From contig CAVBPR010000016.1 in the NCBI GenBank assembly GCA_963597355.1, forward strand, positions 1 to 64,000: a stretch of DNA of 64,000 bases. The letters run 5' to 3'. This document shows, piece after piece, positions 33,475 to 42,605 of this stretch. The translations under genes were made by a program, and so were the position numbers. The stretch comes from UMGS1766 sp963597355 (lineage in GTDB: Bacteria; Bacillota; Clostridia; Oscillospirales; Oscillospiraceae). Each line of letters begins with the position of its first letter. Position 1 is the stretch's first letter. The notes beneath the pieces are model-generated. The model was not told the DNA's origin and did no database searches. It saw nothing but the letters and a program-made list of their open reading frames with translations.

Positions 33475-33798
33475 ATGGGTAGATATGCATATGCCGATTA
33501 CGGCTACGATAACCAAAGCTACAAAAGCGAACCATCCGCATTCAGTGGATTTTCTCATCAAGGTCAGCAACGGCTTTCCATTAAGTCCGATGTTAAGGTA
33601 GAAGATGTTCTCTCGATCGCTGAATTGATTGTTGATAATCAAATGGTCATTCTTGATTTGAGCAAGTCGGAAGATCCGTTGCACATCATCGATACGTTAG
33701 CTGGCGTTGCCTATGGCAACAACAGTTCTGTAACAAACATTGCAAAAAGCCTTTATCTCATTGCCCCCAGTGCAGTTAATGTCATGGTTCAGGATTAA
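33475..33798 (+). CDS. SepF-like cell division protein
   Basis: A 107-residue protein. After a polar, Tyr/Ser-rich linker (1-35) it has a SepF (DUF552) domain: VEDVLSIAELIVDNQMVILDLS, a helix with DTLAGVAYGNNSSVTNI and SLYLIAPSAVNV at the end. SepF anchors FtsZ to the membrane and shapes the septum. This one is shorter than Bacillus SepF and lacks an obvious amphipathic membrane-anchor helix at the N terminus, and it is not beside ylmE/ylmG, so it may be a second copy. Start chosen at the ATG with GGTGA eight bases upstream. Confidence 0.75.
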   Translation: MGRYAYADYGYDNQSYKSEPSAFSGFSHQGQQRLSIKSDVKVEDVLSIAELIVDNQMVILDLSKSEDPLHIIDTLAGVAYGNNSSVTNIAKSLYLIAPSAVNVMVQD

Positions 33799-33824
33799 GC
33801 ATACAACAATTAAAAAAGTGATAC

Positions 33825-33864
33825 AAAAATGGCTGGTTATCTACAATCATAGATAACCAGCCAT
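33825..33864. terminator. Bidirectional terminator between the SepF-like and YccF genes
   Basis: ATGGCTGGTTATCTA and its complement form a perfect 15-bp stem around CAATCA; TTTTT follows on the minus strand and CTTATTTAT on the plus strand. Confidence 0.88.
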
Positions 33865-33884
33865 CTTATTTATGAACTCTTATC

Positions 33885-34247
33885 TCACGAAATTACCTGG
33901 GCACCAAAAGGCATAAATGAAAGCCGCGCCATTTTGAAGCACTGCCTTCCAATCGGGATCCCCACAATGGTAATACACCAGAACAAACCGAGAATTATAT
34001 ATCCAATTGCCATTTCCCAGCCAAAGAAAAGAATCCAGATCAGGTTGGCCAAAAAGGAAAAACAGCCTCCGCCATATACAATTTGTTTTCCAAACGGAGA
34101 AAATGCCAAACTCGCAAATTTAAAGCACTGCTTCCCTACCGGAATCCCGATGATCGTGATGCACCATAGGCATCCGGCAAAAATCCATGCCAAACCGCCC
34201 ATCAAACCGCCAAAGAAAAACCACAAAACATTACCCAGCGTTTTCAT
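33885..34247 (-). CDS. YccF family membrane protein
   Basis: A 120-residue protein made of two similar halves, each with hydrophobic helices and a CITIxGIPxGxQCFKxAxLxFxPFG repeat (about 28-52 and 88-112). This duplicated motif defines the YccF (DUF307) family of inner-membrane proteins; the function is not known. The ATG at 34247 is preceded by AGGAGGTGA. It is a one-gene unit with its own promoter and terminator. Confidence 0.85.
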   Translation of the reverse strand: MKTLGNVLWFFFGGLMGGLAWIFAGCLWCITIIGIPVGKQCFKFASLAFSPFGKQIVYGGGCFSFLANLIWILFFGWEMAIGYIILGLFWCITIVGIPIGRQCFKMARLSFMPFGAQVIS

Positions 34248-34274
34248 CCGTATCACCTCCTACAATATAATATC

Positions 34275-34302
34275 ATTTTAGCACATACTGTATAATATAC
34301 AA
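34275..34302 (-). promoter_or_regulatory. Promoter of the yccF-like gene
   Basis: Minus strand: TTGTAT (34297-34302), 16-base spacer, TAAAAT (34275-34280). Confidence 0.5.
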
Positions 34303-34474
34303 CCTTTTTATGTGCGAAGTATAAGTAATAAAACAATCAAAATAGTAGCAAATGTTTCAAGATACTGTTATAATACTTCCGCATTCTATCTGCAAAGGCG
34401 TAGTTCTATATTGCCTATTTACCTATCTGTCTGCGCGTCAAAACGCTCATCTCGAACAAAGGAGACAATTCTCC

Positions 34475-35164
34475 ATGCTTATATTGATTTTTATTCTGAG
34501 TTTACTCCCATCTATCTTGGTCTTCCTCTGGCTACGGAAATGGAACGCAGAAGATTCCGAATATCGGCGCATCTGCACCCGCGCTCTCGAGCGGGGAGCA
34601 TTCTTATGCGTTGCACTTGTTTTCGTTCTCTCATCCATATTCTATATCGTCGAGAGAATCATTGTACTACTTGGTGCAGGAGCTGTAATTACTACGATTT
34701 ATCACAATTTTATCGTATTTGCTCTTGCAGAGGAACTGGTCAAATACGGCATGTTAAAAGGATTGATAAAGAAGCATCCTTATGCCTACTCACAACTCGA
34801 CATCATATCATTGATGATGATCATCGGCATAGGCTTTGGAATTTCCGAATCCATCGTTTATGCCTTTGGCGCCAATGCAGGAATCATGCTGACAAGAGGA
34901 TTTACCGCAATGCACTGCGGCTATGGATTCATAATGGGGTACTTTGTCAGCAAAGGGATGAAAACCGGAAAAAGGCAGTATACTGCAATCGGAATTCTAC
35001 TTCCATTTTTGCTGCATGGAATCTACAACTGCTGCCTGAGTGATGTAATTGGCGAAGTCAACGAAAACCTGGTTTATATATCACTTATCCTGGCTGTCGT
35101 TGCAATTATCACACTAATTATTGCCATTCTGTATATTCGCAGAGCCAGAAAAACAAATATATGA
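34475..35164 (+). CDS. PrsW-family membrane glutamic protease
   Basis: A 229-residue polytopic membrane protein with about seven helices. It has the PrsW set of conserved residues: Glu-Glu in FALAEELVKYGMLKG, Glu in GFGISESIVYAF and His in LLHGIYN. PrsW cleaves anti-sigma factors in Bacillus and Clostridioides; the substrate here is unknown and no sigma/anti-sigma pair is adjacent. The ATG at 34475 follows AAAGGAG by 10 bases; the open frame extends 41 codons further up but that part looks non-coding. Confidence 0.8.
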   Translation: MLILIFILSLLPSILVFLWLRKWNAEDSEYRRICTRALERGAFLCVALVFVLSSIFYIVERIIVLLGAGAVITTIYHNFIVFALAEELVKYGMLKGLIKKHPYAYSQLDIISLMMIIGIGFGISESIVYAFGANAGIMLTRGFTAMHCGYGFIMGYFVSKGMKTGKRQYTAIGILLPFLLHGIYNCCLSDVIGEVNENLVYISLILAVVAIITLIIAILYIRRARKTNI

Positions 35165-35186
35165 CTTCATAAAATTCCAACGGTCA

Positions 35187-35224
35187 AAGAACCCGGTTGC
35201 ACATTAAGCGGCAACCGGGTTCTT
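35187..35224. terminator. Hairpin between the PrsW-like gene and the MATE gene
   Basis: AAGAACCCGGTTGC and its complement form a perfect 14-bp stem with a 10-base loop. Flanking T-runs are short on both strands. A second imperfect inverted repeat (GACGAGCGTCACT / AGTGACGTTCTCGTC) lies at about 35234-35270. Together they separate two converging genes. Confidence 0.6.
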
Positions 35225-35282
35225 CAACTGACTGACGAGCGTCACTTTTTTCGAGTGACGTTCTCGTCGTTTCTTGCTATGA

Positions 35283-36617
35283 TTATTTGCAACGTTCTTT
35301 TCTTCGAAGTAGGTAAAATGCAATAACGCAGATAAGAACGGAGAACAGTGATCCAACCGCAGTGGCAATTCCCATGGGCAGCAATGTGGTTGGAAATTGA
35401 ACCGAAGTAAAATAGGCGCCCGGAATACGCACAAGCAGGATAGACAGAATATTATGAAGAAACGACAATTCAGAGCGGCCACAGGCGCAGAAATAGCCGC
35501 TGAAACTAAAGTGAATTCCCGCAAAAACACAATCAAATATATACCCGCGCATATAAGCACCACCGGCAACAATTGCCGAAGAATCTGCAGTAAACAGACC
35601 AACGATCGGTTCGGCAACAAATTGGATCACAATAGCAATCAGGATTCCAAATCCAAATGCGATCCATATTGCGTATTTCAGTGTTGCTCGCGCTCGTTCC
35701 GGCTTGCCTGCACCTATATTCTGGGCACCCAGGGCAGACACTGTAGACAACATAGACGACGGCACAAGGAACAGGAAGCTGATAATTTTTTCAACAATTC
35801 CAACTGCCGCCGCATCGATTAAGCCGCGGCGATTTGCAATAATTGTAATAATCAGGAAAGAAATCTGGATCAATCCGTCCTGGGCCATAATGGGCAGTCC
35901 CACCCGAAGCAGCTGTCCAATCACCCGTTTTTGTGGGTGCAAATTGGTTCGGGTTAATGAAATTCCCGTATCCTTTTTCAAGATTGAAACAAGAGAAACC
36001 ACTACGCTGATGGCTTGGGACAACGTAGTTCCCAACGCCGCGCCGATCGGCCCCAGGTGGAATGCACCCATAAACAGATAGTCCAATATAATATTGGCGC
36101 CGCAGGCTACCGCTATGAAGTACATGGGGCTACGACTATCCCCCATACCGCGAAAAATAGAGCTGATTACATTATAGGCCGTAATACATGGAATTCCTAT
36201 AAAGCACACGCGCAAATAAGCCACCGTTCCTTCGACAGCCTCTGCAGGTGTTGACATAACGGAAACAATCGGCCGTACAAACAGAATAAGCAGTATTGAC
36301 ATAAGAACCGACACAATTGCAAACAAAACAGCGGTATTACCAACTACCAAGGAGGATTGCTTTTTATCCCCCCGTCCCACTGCCTGACCAATGGAAACGG
36401 TAGTCCCCATTGCAAGACCTACCAGCATAACGGTGATCATATGCATCACCTGGGATCCCACTGATACAGCCGTCGTTGACGCAACTCCCTCAAACTGGCC
36501 AATGATAAATAAATCCGCCATCCCATATAATGTCTGTAAAAAATAGGACAGCAGATAGGGCAGTGAAAAGGACACAACACTGCGAAATACACTTCCAGTA
36601 GTTAAATTTTTCTCCAT
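35283..36617 (-). CDS. MATE family efflux transporter
   Basis: A 444-residue protein with 12 predicted membrane helices in two similar halves. The N terminus (SLPYLLSYFLQTLYGMADLFIIGQF), SIFRGMGDSRSPMYF and ALGAQNIGAGKPERARATLKYA regions are typical of MATE exporters of the MepA/DinF type, which expel cationic drugs or metabolites using an ion gradient. The substrate is unknown. A GGGGGAG site is 11 bases from the ATG. No regulator is adjacent. Confidence 0.92.
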   Translation of the reverse strand: MEKNLTTGSVFRSVVSFSLPYLLSYFLQTLYGMADLFIIGQFEGVASTTAVSVGSQVMHMITVMLVGLAMGTTVSIGQAVGRGDKKQSSLVVGNTAVLFAIVSVLMSILLILFVRPIVSVMSTPAEAVEGTVAYLRVCFIGIPCITAYNVISSIFRGMGDSRSPMYFIAVACGANIILDYLFMGAFHLGPIGAALGTTLSQAISVVVSLVSILKKDTGISLTRTNLHPQKRVIGQLLRVGLPIMAQDGLIQISFLIITIIANRRGLIDAAAVGIVEKIISFLFLVPSSMLSTVSALGAQNIGAGKPERARATLKYAIWIAFGFGILIAIVIQFVAEPIVGLFTADSSAIVAGGAYMRGYIFDCVFAGIHFSFSGYFCACGRSELSFLHNILSILLVRIPGAYFTSVQFPTTLLPMGIATAVGSLFSVLICVIAFYLLRRKERCK

Positions 36618-36668
36618 CTGAGTGAAATCTCCCCCTATATATTCGATTCAAACTGTGAAAGCAAAACA

Positions 36669-36710
36669 GATATTGCGGCATTTTGCATCGAACAAAGCTG
36701 CCGCAATATC
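36669..36710 (-). terminator. Terminator candidate after the polA-rimI-tsaD operon
   Basis: GATATTGCGGCA and its complement form a perfect 12-bp stem with an 18-base loop, 22 bases after the tsaD stop. On the minus strand the tail is TGTTTTG, a weak U-run. Confidence 0.6.
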
Positions 36711-36731
36711 CATAGTGAAATAATTTTTGCA

Positions 36732-37748
36732 TCAACGAAAATTTTGTTCAATGTCCATGTTCGCAAATCCGTTCTGACTCATATCGCCGCGGACACCAGC
36801 AAGATATTCATAATAGCCCTGACAGCCAATCATAGCGCCATTGTCACCGCACCATTTCAGTTCCGGCAAGTACAATTCAAGCTTCTGCTTTTTGCACATT
36901 TTCTGAAGTTCGCTTCGAATATGCGAATTTGCAGCAACACCACCAGCCGCAACTACCTTGGTGTAATTTAATTGACGCGCTGCCAATTCCACTCGGGGGA
37001 CCAGTGTGTCACTTACCGCGGCTGCGAAAGAGGCGGCAAACGAAGGAAGATCCAGCTCTTCCCCTTTCTGCTCTGCATTGTGAATCAGGTTCAATGCCGC
37101 GGTCTTTAAGCCTGAAAACGACATATCCAGCGGAGCATCGGTTACATGTGTGCGTGGCAAAACATACTTTGTCTCGTCTCCACCCTGAGCCAGCCGATCC
37201 ATTGGCGCACCGCCCGGATAACCGATACCCAATACTCGGGCGACCTTATCAAAGCACTCTCCCGCCGCATCATCTCTCGATGCTCCCAATAACTTCATTC
37301 GTGTATAATCCTGAACGTCCACAATCAATGTATTTCCGCCGGAAACACACAGTGCCACAAAGGGCGGTTCCAGCTCAGGATATGTGAGGTAATTCGCGGC
37401 AATATGTCCCCGCACATGATGCACTGGAATAAAAGGAACATTTAACGCGTATGCAACTGCTTTGGCAAAATTAACGCCAACTAATACAGCGCCAATCAAA
37501 CCCGGTGCACAGGTTGCTGCAACTGCATCGATATCTTTTCTTTGTACATTTGCCTCGCAAATTGCACGGTCTGCTAACAGGCTGATTGCTTCCAGATGCT
37601 TGCGGGAGGCGATTTCCGGCACCACTCCACCATAAATCTTATGCATTTCAACCTGAGAAATAATTGCATCAGAAAGTACTTCCCGTCCGTCCCGGACTAC
37701 AGCCACCGCAGTCTCATCACAGGAGGATTCCACTGCCAGAATAATCAT
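36732..37748 (-). CDS. tsaD: tRNA N6-adenosine threonylcarbamoyltransferase
   Basis: Moves the threonylcarbamoyl group to A37 of ANN-decoding tRNAs, with TsaB and TsaE. The 338-residue protein has the ILAVESSCDETAVAVV start, the metal-binding His111-x3-His115, and the ASHK fold motifs SGGNTLIV and AAGGVAANSHIR. It overlaps the rimI stop by four bases (ATGA). tsaB and tsaE, often beside it, are not seen here. Confidence 0.96.
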   Translation of the reverse strand: MIILAVESSCDETAVAVVRDGREVLSDAIISQVEMHKIYGGVVPEIASRKHLEAISLLADRAICEANVQRKDIDAVAATCAPGLIGAVLVGVNFAKAVAYALNVPFIPVHHVRGHIAANYLTYPELEPPFVALCVSGGNTLIVDVQDYTRMKLLGASRDDAAGECFDKVARVLGIGYPGGAPMDRLAQGGDETKYVLPRTHVTDAPLDMSFSGLKTAALNLIHNAEQKGEELDLPSFAASFAAAVSDTLVPRVELAARQLNYTKVVAAGGVAANSHIRSELQKMCKKQKLELYLPELKWCGDNGAMIGCQGYYEYLAGVRGDMSQNGFANMDIEQNFR

Positions 37749-38203
37749 TCTGTCACCTTCTTAAATTCACGCGTCATGATGATTGCATCCTCTTTGGGAT
37801 CGGAATAATAATTTCTGCGTCTGCCGGCTTCCTCAAACCCGTAGGATGCATATAGAGCAATTGCAGCCTCGTTGGATGCACGAACCTCCAGGGTAAGAAA
37901 CTTCAACTGATGCGCTTCGGCAAAACGCACGAAAACACTCAGCAATGCAGAAGCCACACCATTGCGCCGATATTGACTTCTTACTGCAACATTGTCAATA
38001 TAGCCTTCGTCCATAACAACGTTGATTCCGGCATAACCAAGAATTGTGCCATCATCGGCCTCAGCTGCAATAAAGGATGCCGTAAAATTATCCATCGCTT
38101 CCAGCAACATTTCCTTGCTCCATGGTGAGGCGAAACATTCTTTTTCAATTTCTGCTACTTGATCCACATTATCACGGGATACAGGCACCAGTCGATAATG
38201 CAT
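37745..38203 (-). CDS. rimI: Ribosomal protein S18 alanine N-acetyltransferase (RimI family)
   Basis: A 152-residue GNAT-fold protein. It has the acetyl-CoA loop YRRNGVASALL, the ECFASPWS segment found in RimI, LEVRASNEAAIALYASYGFEE and a C-terminal RNYYSDPKEDAIIM that matches RimI well. The start at 38203 follows GGAG by five bases and fits the family; the frame is open further up, past the polA stop. It lies between polA and tsaD, the usual place beside tsa genes. Confidence 0.88.
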   Translation of the reverse strand: MHYRLVPVSRDNVDQVAEIEKECFASPWSKEMLLEAMDNFTASFIAAEADDGTILGYAGINVVMDEGYIDNVAVRSQYRRNGVASALLSVFVRFAEAHQLKFLTLEVRASNEAAIALYASYGFEEAGRRRNYYSDPKEDAIIMTREFKKVTE

Positions 38204-38270
38204 TGGTTCTCCGGCCGGAATGCTTCCGGTCACTCGCTTAAATTCACTCAATTTGATAACACTCCCCCGC

Positions 38271-40901
38271 TTAATGCGCATCTGCCCAGGTACGGCCTAC
38301 CTTTGCCTGGGCAATCAGAGGAACTGACAGCTCCATAACATGCTCCATCTCTTCTTCTAATAACGCCGCGACCCGCTCTCCCTCATCCTCCGGACACTCA
38401 ACGATCAATTCATCGTGAACCTGAAGAACAAGTCGCCCCTTCAGATGCTCCTCCTGCAGACGACGCCAAACCGCAAGCATAGCCAGCTTGATAATATCCG
38501 CTGCTGTGCCTTGAATCGGCATATTCAGCGCTACTCGCTCGCCAAAAGAACGCAAATTAAAATTTGAAGATTTCAATTCCGGCAGCCAACGCCGGCGTCC
38601 CAGTAGCGTTGCAACATATCCACTCTCCTTTGCCTGGGCAACAATTTCTTTCTGGTATTTGCGCACTCCGGAGTATTTTTCAAAATAGCGCTCCATATAG
38701 TCATGCGCCTTTTTGTATGACACACCAATATCTTCGCTCAGTGAATGCTCCGAAATGCCATAGACAATGCCGAAGTTTACCGCCTTTGCCGATGAACGCA
38801 TTTCCTTTGTCACTTCGCTTTGCGGCACGCCAAAAACTTGTGACGCAGTAATTGCGTGAATATCTGCGCCAGAGTTAAAGCCCTCCTGCATAGCGCTGTC
38901 TCCGGCTATATGCGCCAGCAGACGAAGCTCAATCTGAGAATAATCTGCATCTACCAGCACATTTCCCGGCTCCGCCAGGAACATCTTACGCATCTCCGCA
39001 CCAAGCTTTGTTCGCACAGGAATGTTTTGCAGATTCGGCTCTGTCGATGAAAGGCGTCCCGTTGCCGTCACCGTGTTTTGAAAGCAGGTATGAATCCGAC
39101 CATCCGATGCAATTTCCCGCTCCAAACCATCTACATAGGTGGATTTCAGTTTGGTATATTTTCGATATTCCAAAATCTGATCAATGATCGGATGGTAAGG
39201 ACGCAATTTTTCCAATACGTCTGCGTTGGTAGAATAACCTCGCTTGGTCTTTTTCAACGCCGGCAGATTTAGCCGTTCAAACAACACCTCTCCAAGCTGC
39301 TTGGTAGAGTTGATATTAAATTCTCCGCCTGCCATTTCGTAGATACTGCTGCGGGTTTCTTCAATTCGTTCTGACAGCATCTGTCCAAAATCCGTCAGAG
39401 CCGTACGGTCGACGTATATGCCCTTCTGTTCCATCTCTGCCAGAACTCTGCACAGCGGCAGTTCCAAATCGGTAAGTAATCGATCCATGCCCAATTCCTG
39501 CAGTTTTGCATTGAGCACAGAATAGAGTCTTTCTACCAAGGACGCATGACTGCACCACACCTCGATTGCCTGCTGCTGGTCTGACAGAGGGGCGAAAGCC
39601 TCCGGGGCAGAATAGATTTTTTCGGATGCATATTCCTGGTTGAAATATGTAATGCCAAGCTTCTTCAGATCATAGCTGCCATCCGTTGGTGCAAGCAAAT
39701 ACGCAGCAATTGCAACATCAAAAATAAAGCCTTCCGCCGAACATCCTCGCTCCAGCAATGTGCGAGTAATTTCCTTTACCTGATGCCCGCACAACCGCAA
39801 TGCCCCGCCAAAAACATCATTCAGCAGCGCCTCGTAATTGCCTTCATAGGAATACTCCAGCAGATAGACAAATTCGCTCTCGCTCTTTAGCGCTACACCG
39901 GATAAATCCGGCAAAGGAAGAACCGCTACAACTTCTGCATCTTTCAATCGTTGCAGCACGGACTGCCACAACGTTGCATCTGTAATTTGCACCGCATCCA
40001 TTGTCGGAAGATCCGGTTTTTCACTTTTGGATGCGGCAAGTCCGTAACGTTCAATCAATTTGGTAAATTCCAGTTTCAAAAATAAATCATAGAGCTTTTT
40101 TTGATCCGGCTGCTGGCACAGTGCATCCTCTGGTCGAAAATCGATTGGAGCGTCGCAGTGTATCGTTGCCAGATCAAAGGACATTTTCGCATCACTGCGC
40201 CCATTGTCCAGCTTTGTGCGCACTGCTCCCTTAATGGATGGATCGTCAAAATTGGCATATATATTTTCAATACTGCCAAATTTCTGCAACAATCCCATTG
40301 CAGTCTTTTCTCCGATTCCCTTAATGCCGGGAATATTGTCTGCTGTGTCCCCCATAAGTCCCTTTAAATCAATCATGTGGATTGGTTCAAAGCCATATTG
40401 TTCATAAAACGCAGCTGGAGTCATGTCCTTCCAGTTTGTCTGTCCCATCCTTGAAGTGACCAATTTCACCGTTGTGTGGTCTGTAATCAACTGCAGTGAA
40501 TCCTTGTCGCCGGTGACAATTGCGCAATCCCACCCTGCAGACTCTGAGATACGAGAGATTGTGCCGATAAGGTCATCTGCTTCCCAGCCGTCCAGTTCGT
40601 AAAACGGGATATTCATCGCTTGCAGGACATCCCGTAAAATCGGCATTTGCATCGCCAATTCTTCCGGCATTGGTTTTCGCGTTCCCTTATATTGTTCATA
40701 GGCCAAATGACGGAACGTAGGAGCTTTTCGGTCAAAGGTAATGCACAGCGCATCCGGCGATGTGTCGTCGATTAGCTTTTGCATAATCGTTAGGAATCCA
40801 TACACCGCATTGGTATAGATTCCATCTCTTGTTGAAAGCAATCGAACGCCATAAAACGCCCGGTTAACAATTGAATTTCCGTCTAGAACCATTAAAAGCA
40901 T
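38271..40901 (-). CDS. polA: DNA polymerase I
   Basis: An 876-residue enzyme for gap filling and primer removal. It has a 5'-3' exonuclease domain (about 1-290, with LKGLMGDTADNIPGIKGIGEKTA), a central 3'-5' exonuclease-like domain (about 310-470) and a polymerase domain (about 490-876, with DYSQIELRLLAH, RSSAKAVNFGIVYG and VHDELIVE). The central domain lacks the DxE metal-binding motif, so proofreading is probably lost, as in Bacillus and Thermus. AAAGGCGG precedes the ATG at 40901. Confidence 0.96.
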   Translation of the reverse strand: MLLMVLDGNSIVNRAFYGVRLLSTRDGIYTNAVYGFLTIMQKLIDDTSPDALCITFDRKAPTFRHLAYEQYKGTRKPMPEELAMQMPILRDVLQAMNIPFYELDGWEADDLIGTISRISESAGWDCAIVTGDKDSLQLITDHTTVKLVTSRMGQTNWKDMTPAAFYEQYGFEPIHMIDLKGLMGDTADNIPGIKGIGEKTAMGLLQKFGSIENIYANFDDPSIKGAVRTKLDNGRSDAKMSFDLATIHCDAPIDFRPEDALCQQPDQKKLYDLFLKLEFTKLIERYGLAASKSEKPDLPTMDAVQITDATLWQSVLQRLKDAEVVAVLPLPDLSGVALKSESEFVYLLEYSYEGNYEALLNDVFGGALRLCGHQVKEITRTLLERGCSAEGFIFDVAIAAYLLAPTDGSYDLKKLGITYFNQEYASEKIYSAPEAFAPLSDQQQAIEVWCSHASLVERLYSVLNAKLQELGMDRLLTDLELPLCRVLAEMEQKGIYVDRTALTDFGQMLSERIEETRSSIYEMAGGEFNINSTKQLGEVLFERLNLPALKKTKRGYSTNADVLEKLRPYHPIIDQILEYRKYTKLKSTYVDGLEREIASDGRIHTCFQNTVTATGRLSSTEPNLQNIPVRTKLGAEMRKMFLAEPGNVLVDADYSQIELRLLAHIAGDSAMQEGFNSGADIHAITASQVFGVPQSEVTKEMRSSAKAVNFGIVYGISEHSLSEDIGVSYKKAHDYMERYFEKYSGVRKYQKEIVAQAKESGYVATLLGRRRWLPELKSSNFNLRSFGERVALNMPIQGTAADIIKLAMLAVWRRLQEEHLKGRLVLQVHDELIVECPEDEGERVAALLEEEMEHVMELSVPLIAQAKVGRTWADAH

Positions 40902-40964
40902 AACTTGTTCCGCCTTTCCGCAATTGGCTATAGCATAACACAATTTTACGCGCCGCGCCACTAC

Positions 40965-41456
40965 TCATTCAAGAAGGAACACCGACTTTAAAACTCGAAT
41001 ACCTGTCTGTGTTTTCATGACCCGATTCATGAAATTCGTGATATTTTCACGGGAGTAATTGCTTTCTGATGCGTTTACAATGTAGTCCGCCTCAATCAAG
41101 ACCTGATAATCCATCCCCTGAATATCCGTCAACGTATGATGATGACCTACTAAAAAAGCAACTCGGTCAATCTGCTCCTGAGTCATCCCGGTATCTTTTA
41201 AAAAATCGCGCACAAGAGGATCGCCTTCCTCCTCTTGATAGTGCCCTGCCGTGTTACCATATTTTACGCGGCAGAGAGGGCAGGCAATATCGTGGGTAAT
41301 CGCAGCGACTTCCAGAATAAACTGCAGCGATTCCTCCAGCTTTTCGCCTTCTCCGATCAACTTTGCATACATCCACACTTTTGTCAGGTGATCAATATCA
41401 TGAATGTTTCCGTCAGAAAACGCAATCATCTTCTCCATAATCTGCATTACTGTCAT
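40965..41456 (-). CDS. HD-domain phosphohydrolase
   Basis: A 163-residue protein with an HD domain: HDIDHLTKVWMYAKLI with the first His, ITHDIACPL with the HD pair, and VGHHHTLTD further on. Such proteins hydrolyse phosphate esters of nucleotides; the small size fits stand-alone HD hydrolases. The substrate is unknown. The ATG at 41456 is preceded by GGGGTG, a modest ribosome site. It lies 63 bases upstream of polA and is probably in the same transcript. Confidence 0.85.
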   Translation of the reverse strand: MTVMQIMEKMIAFSDGNIHDIDHLTKVWMYAKLIGEGEKLEESLQFILEVAAITHDIACPLCRVKYGNTAGHYQEEEGDPLVRDFLKDTGMTQEQIDRVAFLVGHHHTLTDIQGMDYQVLIEADYIVNASESNYSRENITNFMNRVMKTQTGIRVLKSVFLLE

Positions 41457-41480
41457 ATTAGCACCCCATATCCATATTTT

Positions 41481-41515
41481 AAAAGCCCTGATTTTCCAAT
41501 GTGTTCAGGGCTTTT
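41481..41515. terminator. Hairpin upstream of the HD gene
   Basis: AAAAGCCCTGA and TCAGGGCTTTT form an 11-bp stem with a 13-base loop. It has T-rich ends on both strands, so it can end the minus-strand methylase transcript coming from the accessory patch. Confidence 0.65.
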
Positions 41516-41617
41516 ATTTCGTGATTCTTCTATTTTTGTCAGTAACGTGACCGTATCCTTTTTCAAATAGCGGTAATTTCCGCAAATATCCGATGTAATC
41601 ATCATGCTTTTCAGCAT

Positions 41618-41645
41618 AGTGAAAATTCACTGATTTTCACTGATT
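41618..41645. repeat. Overlapping inverted and tandem repeat at the left edge of the accessory patch
   Basis: AGTGAAAAT at 41618-41626 and its complement at 41633-41641 form an inverted repeat, and TTCACTGATT occurs twice in tandem at 41626-41635 and 41636-41645. A shared TTTTCACTG is found again at 43516-43524. This could be the trace of an integration site. Confidence 0.35.
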
Positions 41646-41664
41646 ATATTCCACCCAATGCAGA

Positions 41665-42304
41665 TTAGTCAATCCTTGTCAATAGCTGTGACTTTCTTTT
41701 CAATGAGCTGGAATACCACTCCAGCACAACAGCACATTCATCCGTGTAGGTGCGTATCAGCCATCGCTCCAGCTCAACAGGCCTTTGCGTTGGGTGCAGT
41801 CCTTTCTCCCCCCCCCATTTTTATAATGCTGGTCGGGAATCGACTGCCATCGGTGCATTCTGTGTGTCTGCCGCCTTGAAATTCGCCCCAATTCAGGGAT
41901 GTATGCGGAGAACTACACGCTTTATAATTCCGACCTTTGCCCTTCTGAGGGTGGTATACAGGTAGCTTCTTATAGAAAATCTGAATGCTTTCGTGTGCCT
42001 TGAGTGGTTTACGATTTGCGTTCAGGAAATCTGTGCCCTGTGGTTTCTGCCAGATTAGCTCATACCGCCAAATATCCCTAGCAGAATTGACCAGCGTTGC
42101 CGTAAATGGCATATCGGAATGCAGGGCAATCACTCCATGGTCTTTGATAATCCGCTTGTATTCAAGCCAAAGTTTGTCCAGCGGAATCATTACATCCCAC
42201 TTGTTCCGAGTCGTTCCATAAGGCAAGTCGCATAGAATCATATCAATGCTCTTGTCGGGAATCGTGGGCAGAATTTCAAGGCAATCTGCGTTGTATAACT
42301 GCAT
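41665..42304 (-). pseudogene. Broken DNA adenine/cytosine-N methyltransferase
   Basis: From the ATG at 42304 (AGGAGG four bases upstream) the frame encodes the first part of a beta-type DNA methylase: NADCLEILPTIPDKSIDMIL, catalytic DLPYG, SDMPFTATLV, LIWQKPQGTDFLNANRKPL. It then enters a run of nine G (9 C on the plus strand at 41808-41816), after which it stops at 41774. Removing one G restores a frame with HPTQRPVELERWLIRTYTDE, which ends at 41665. The GSGTT SAM-binding motif that should follow is absent, so the protein is cut short as well as frameshifted. It is a phage or mobile-element relic, probably inactive. Confidence 0.7.
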
Positions 42305-42325
42305 AGTACCTCCTGACGGGTATAA

Positions 42326-42358
42326 GAAAGCCACGATGCACTAAACACCGTGGCTTTC
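42326..42358 (-). terminator. Hairpin before the broken methylase gene
   Basis: GAAAGCCACG and CGTGGCTTTC form a 10-bp stem with a 13-base loop. The minus-strand tail is TTATA, so it may be a weak terminator or an mRNA structure between the 54-codon ORF and the methylase start. Confidence 0.5.
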
Positions 42359-42375
42359 AATCTTTAGATCCACTT

Positions 42376-42540
42376 CTACGATTGTGTAGGGCACTCCCAT
42401 GCTAGGCGTTGCAATTCTTCACTAGCGGCAACCACCTCAGGAGGAGCGTTGTCAACAAGTCTGCAATTTACTACATAAGGCTCAACAATCGCCCATAATG
42501 TTCGTTCTTCCGAAGTTGCCATGCCCATATTATCGACCAT
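42376..42540 (-). CDS. Small ORF, 54 residues, unknown
   Basis: An open frame with ATG at 42540 and TAG at 42376-42378, preceded by AAGGGATGA. The product is acidic in the middle with two Cys and three Trp or Tyr (SEERTLWAIVEPYVVNCRL, LQRLAWECPTQS). It overlaps the 20-codon ORF upstream and precedes the broken methylase. Overlap, ribosome site and protein-like composition support coding. No relative is recognised; small phage proteins look like this. Confidence 0.5.
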   Translation of the reverse strand: MVDNMGMATSEERTLWAIVEPYVVNCRLVDNAPPEVVAASEELQRLAWECPTQS

Positions 42541-42592
42541 TACTCATCCCTTCTTGGTTCTTGTCATAGATGTATTCGCAAAGAGGGAACAT
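42530..42592 (-). CDS. Tiny ORF, 20 residues, with strong ribosome site
   Basis: ATG at 42592 with AGGAGGGG eight bases upstream, stop at 42530-42532 inside the next ORF. The product starts MFPLCEYIYDKNQEG. It overlaps the 54-codon ORF by 11 bases, so the stop and restart are coupled. The ribosome site is one of the best in the window for so short a product. Role unknown. Confidence 0.45.
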   Translation of the reverse strand: MFPLCEYIYDKNQEGMSNGR

Positions 42593-42605
42593 AAAATGTC
42601 CCCTC

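Noticed and set aside
41808..41816. Phase-variable switch at the G9 run of the methylase
   Set aside because: Kept only as a possibility: the restored frame still lacks the SAM-binding motif, so switching would not give a working enzyme.
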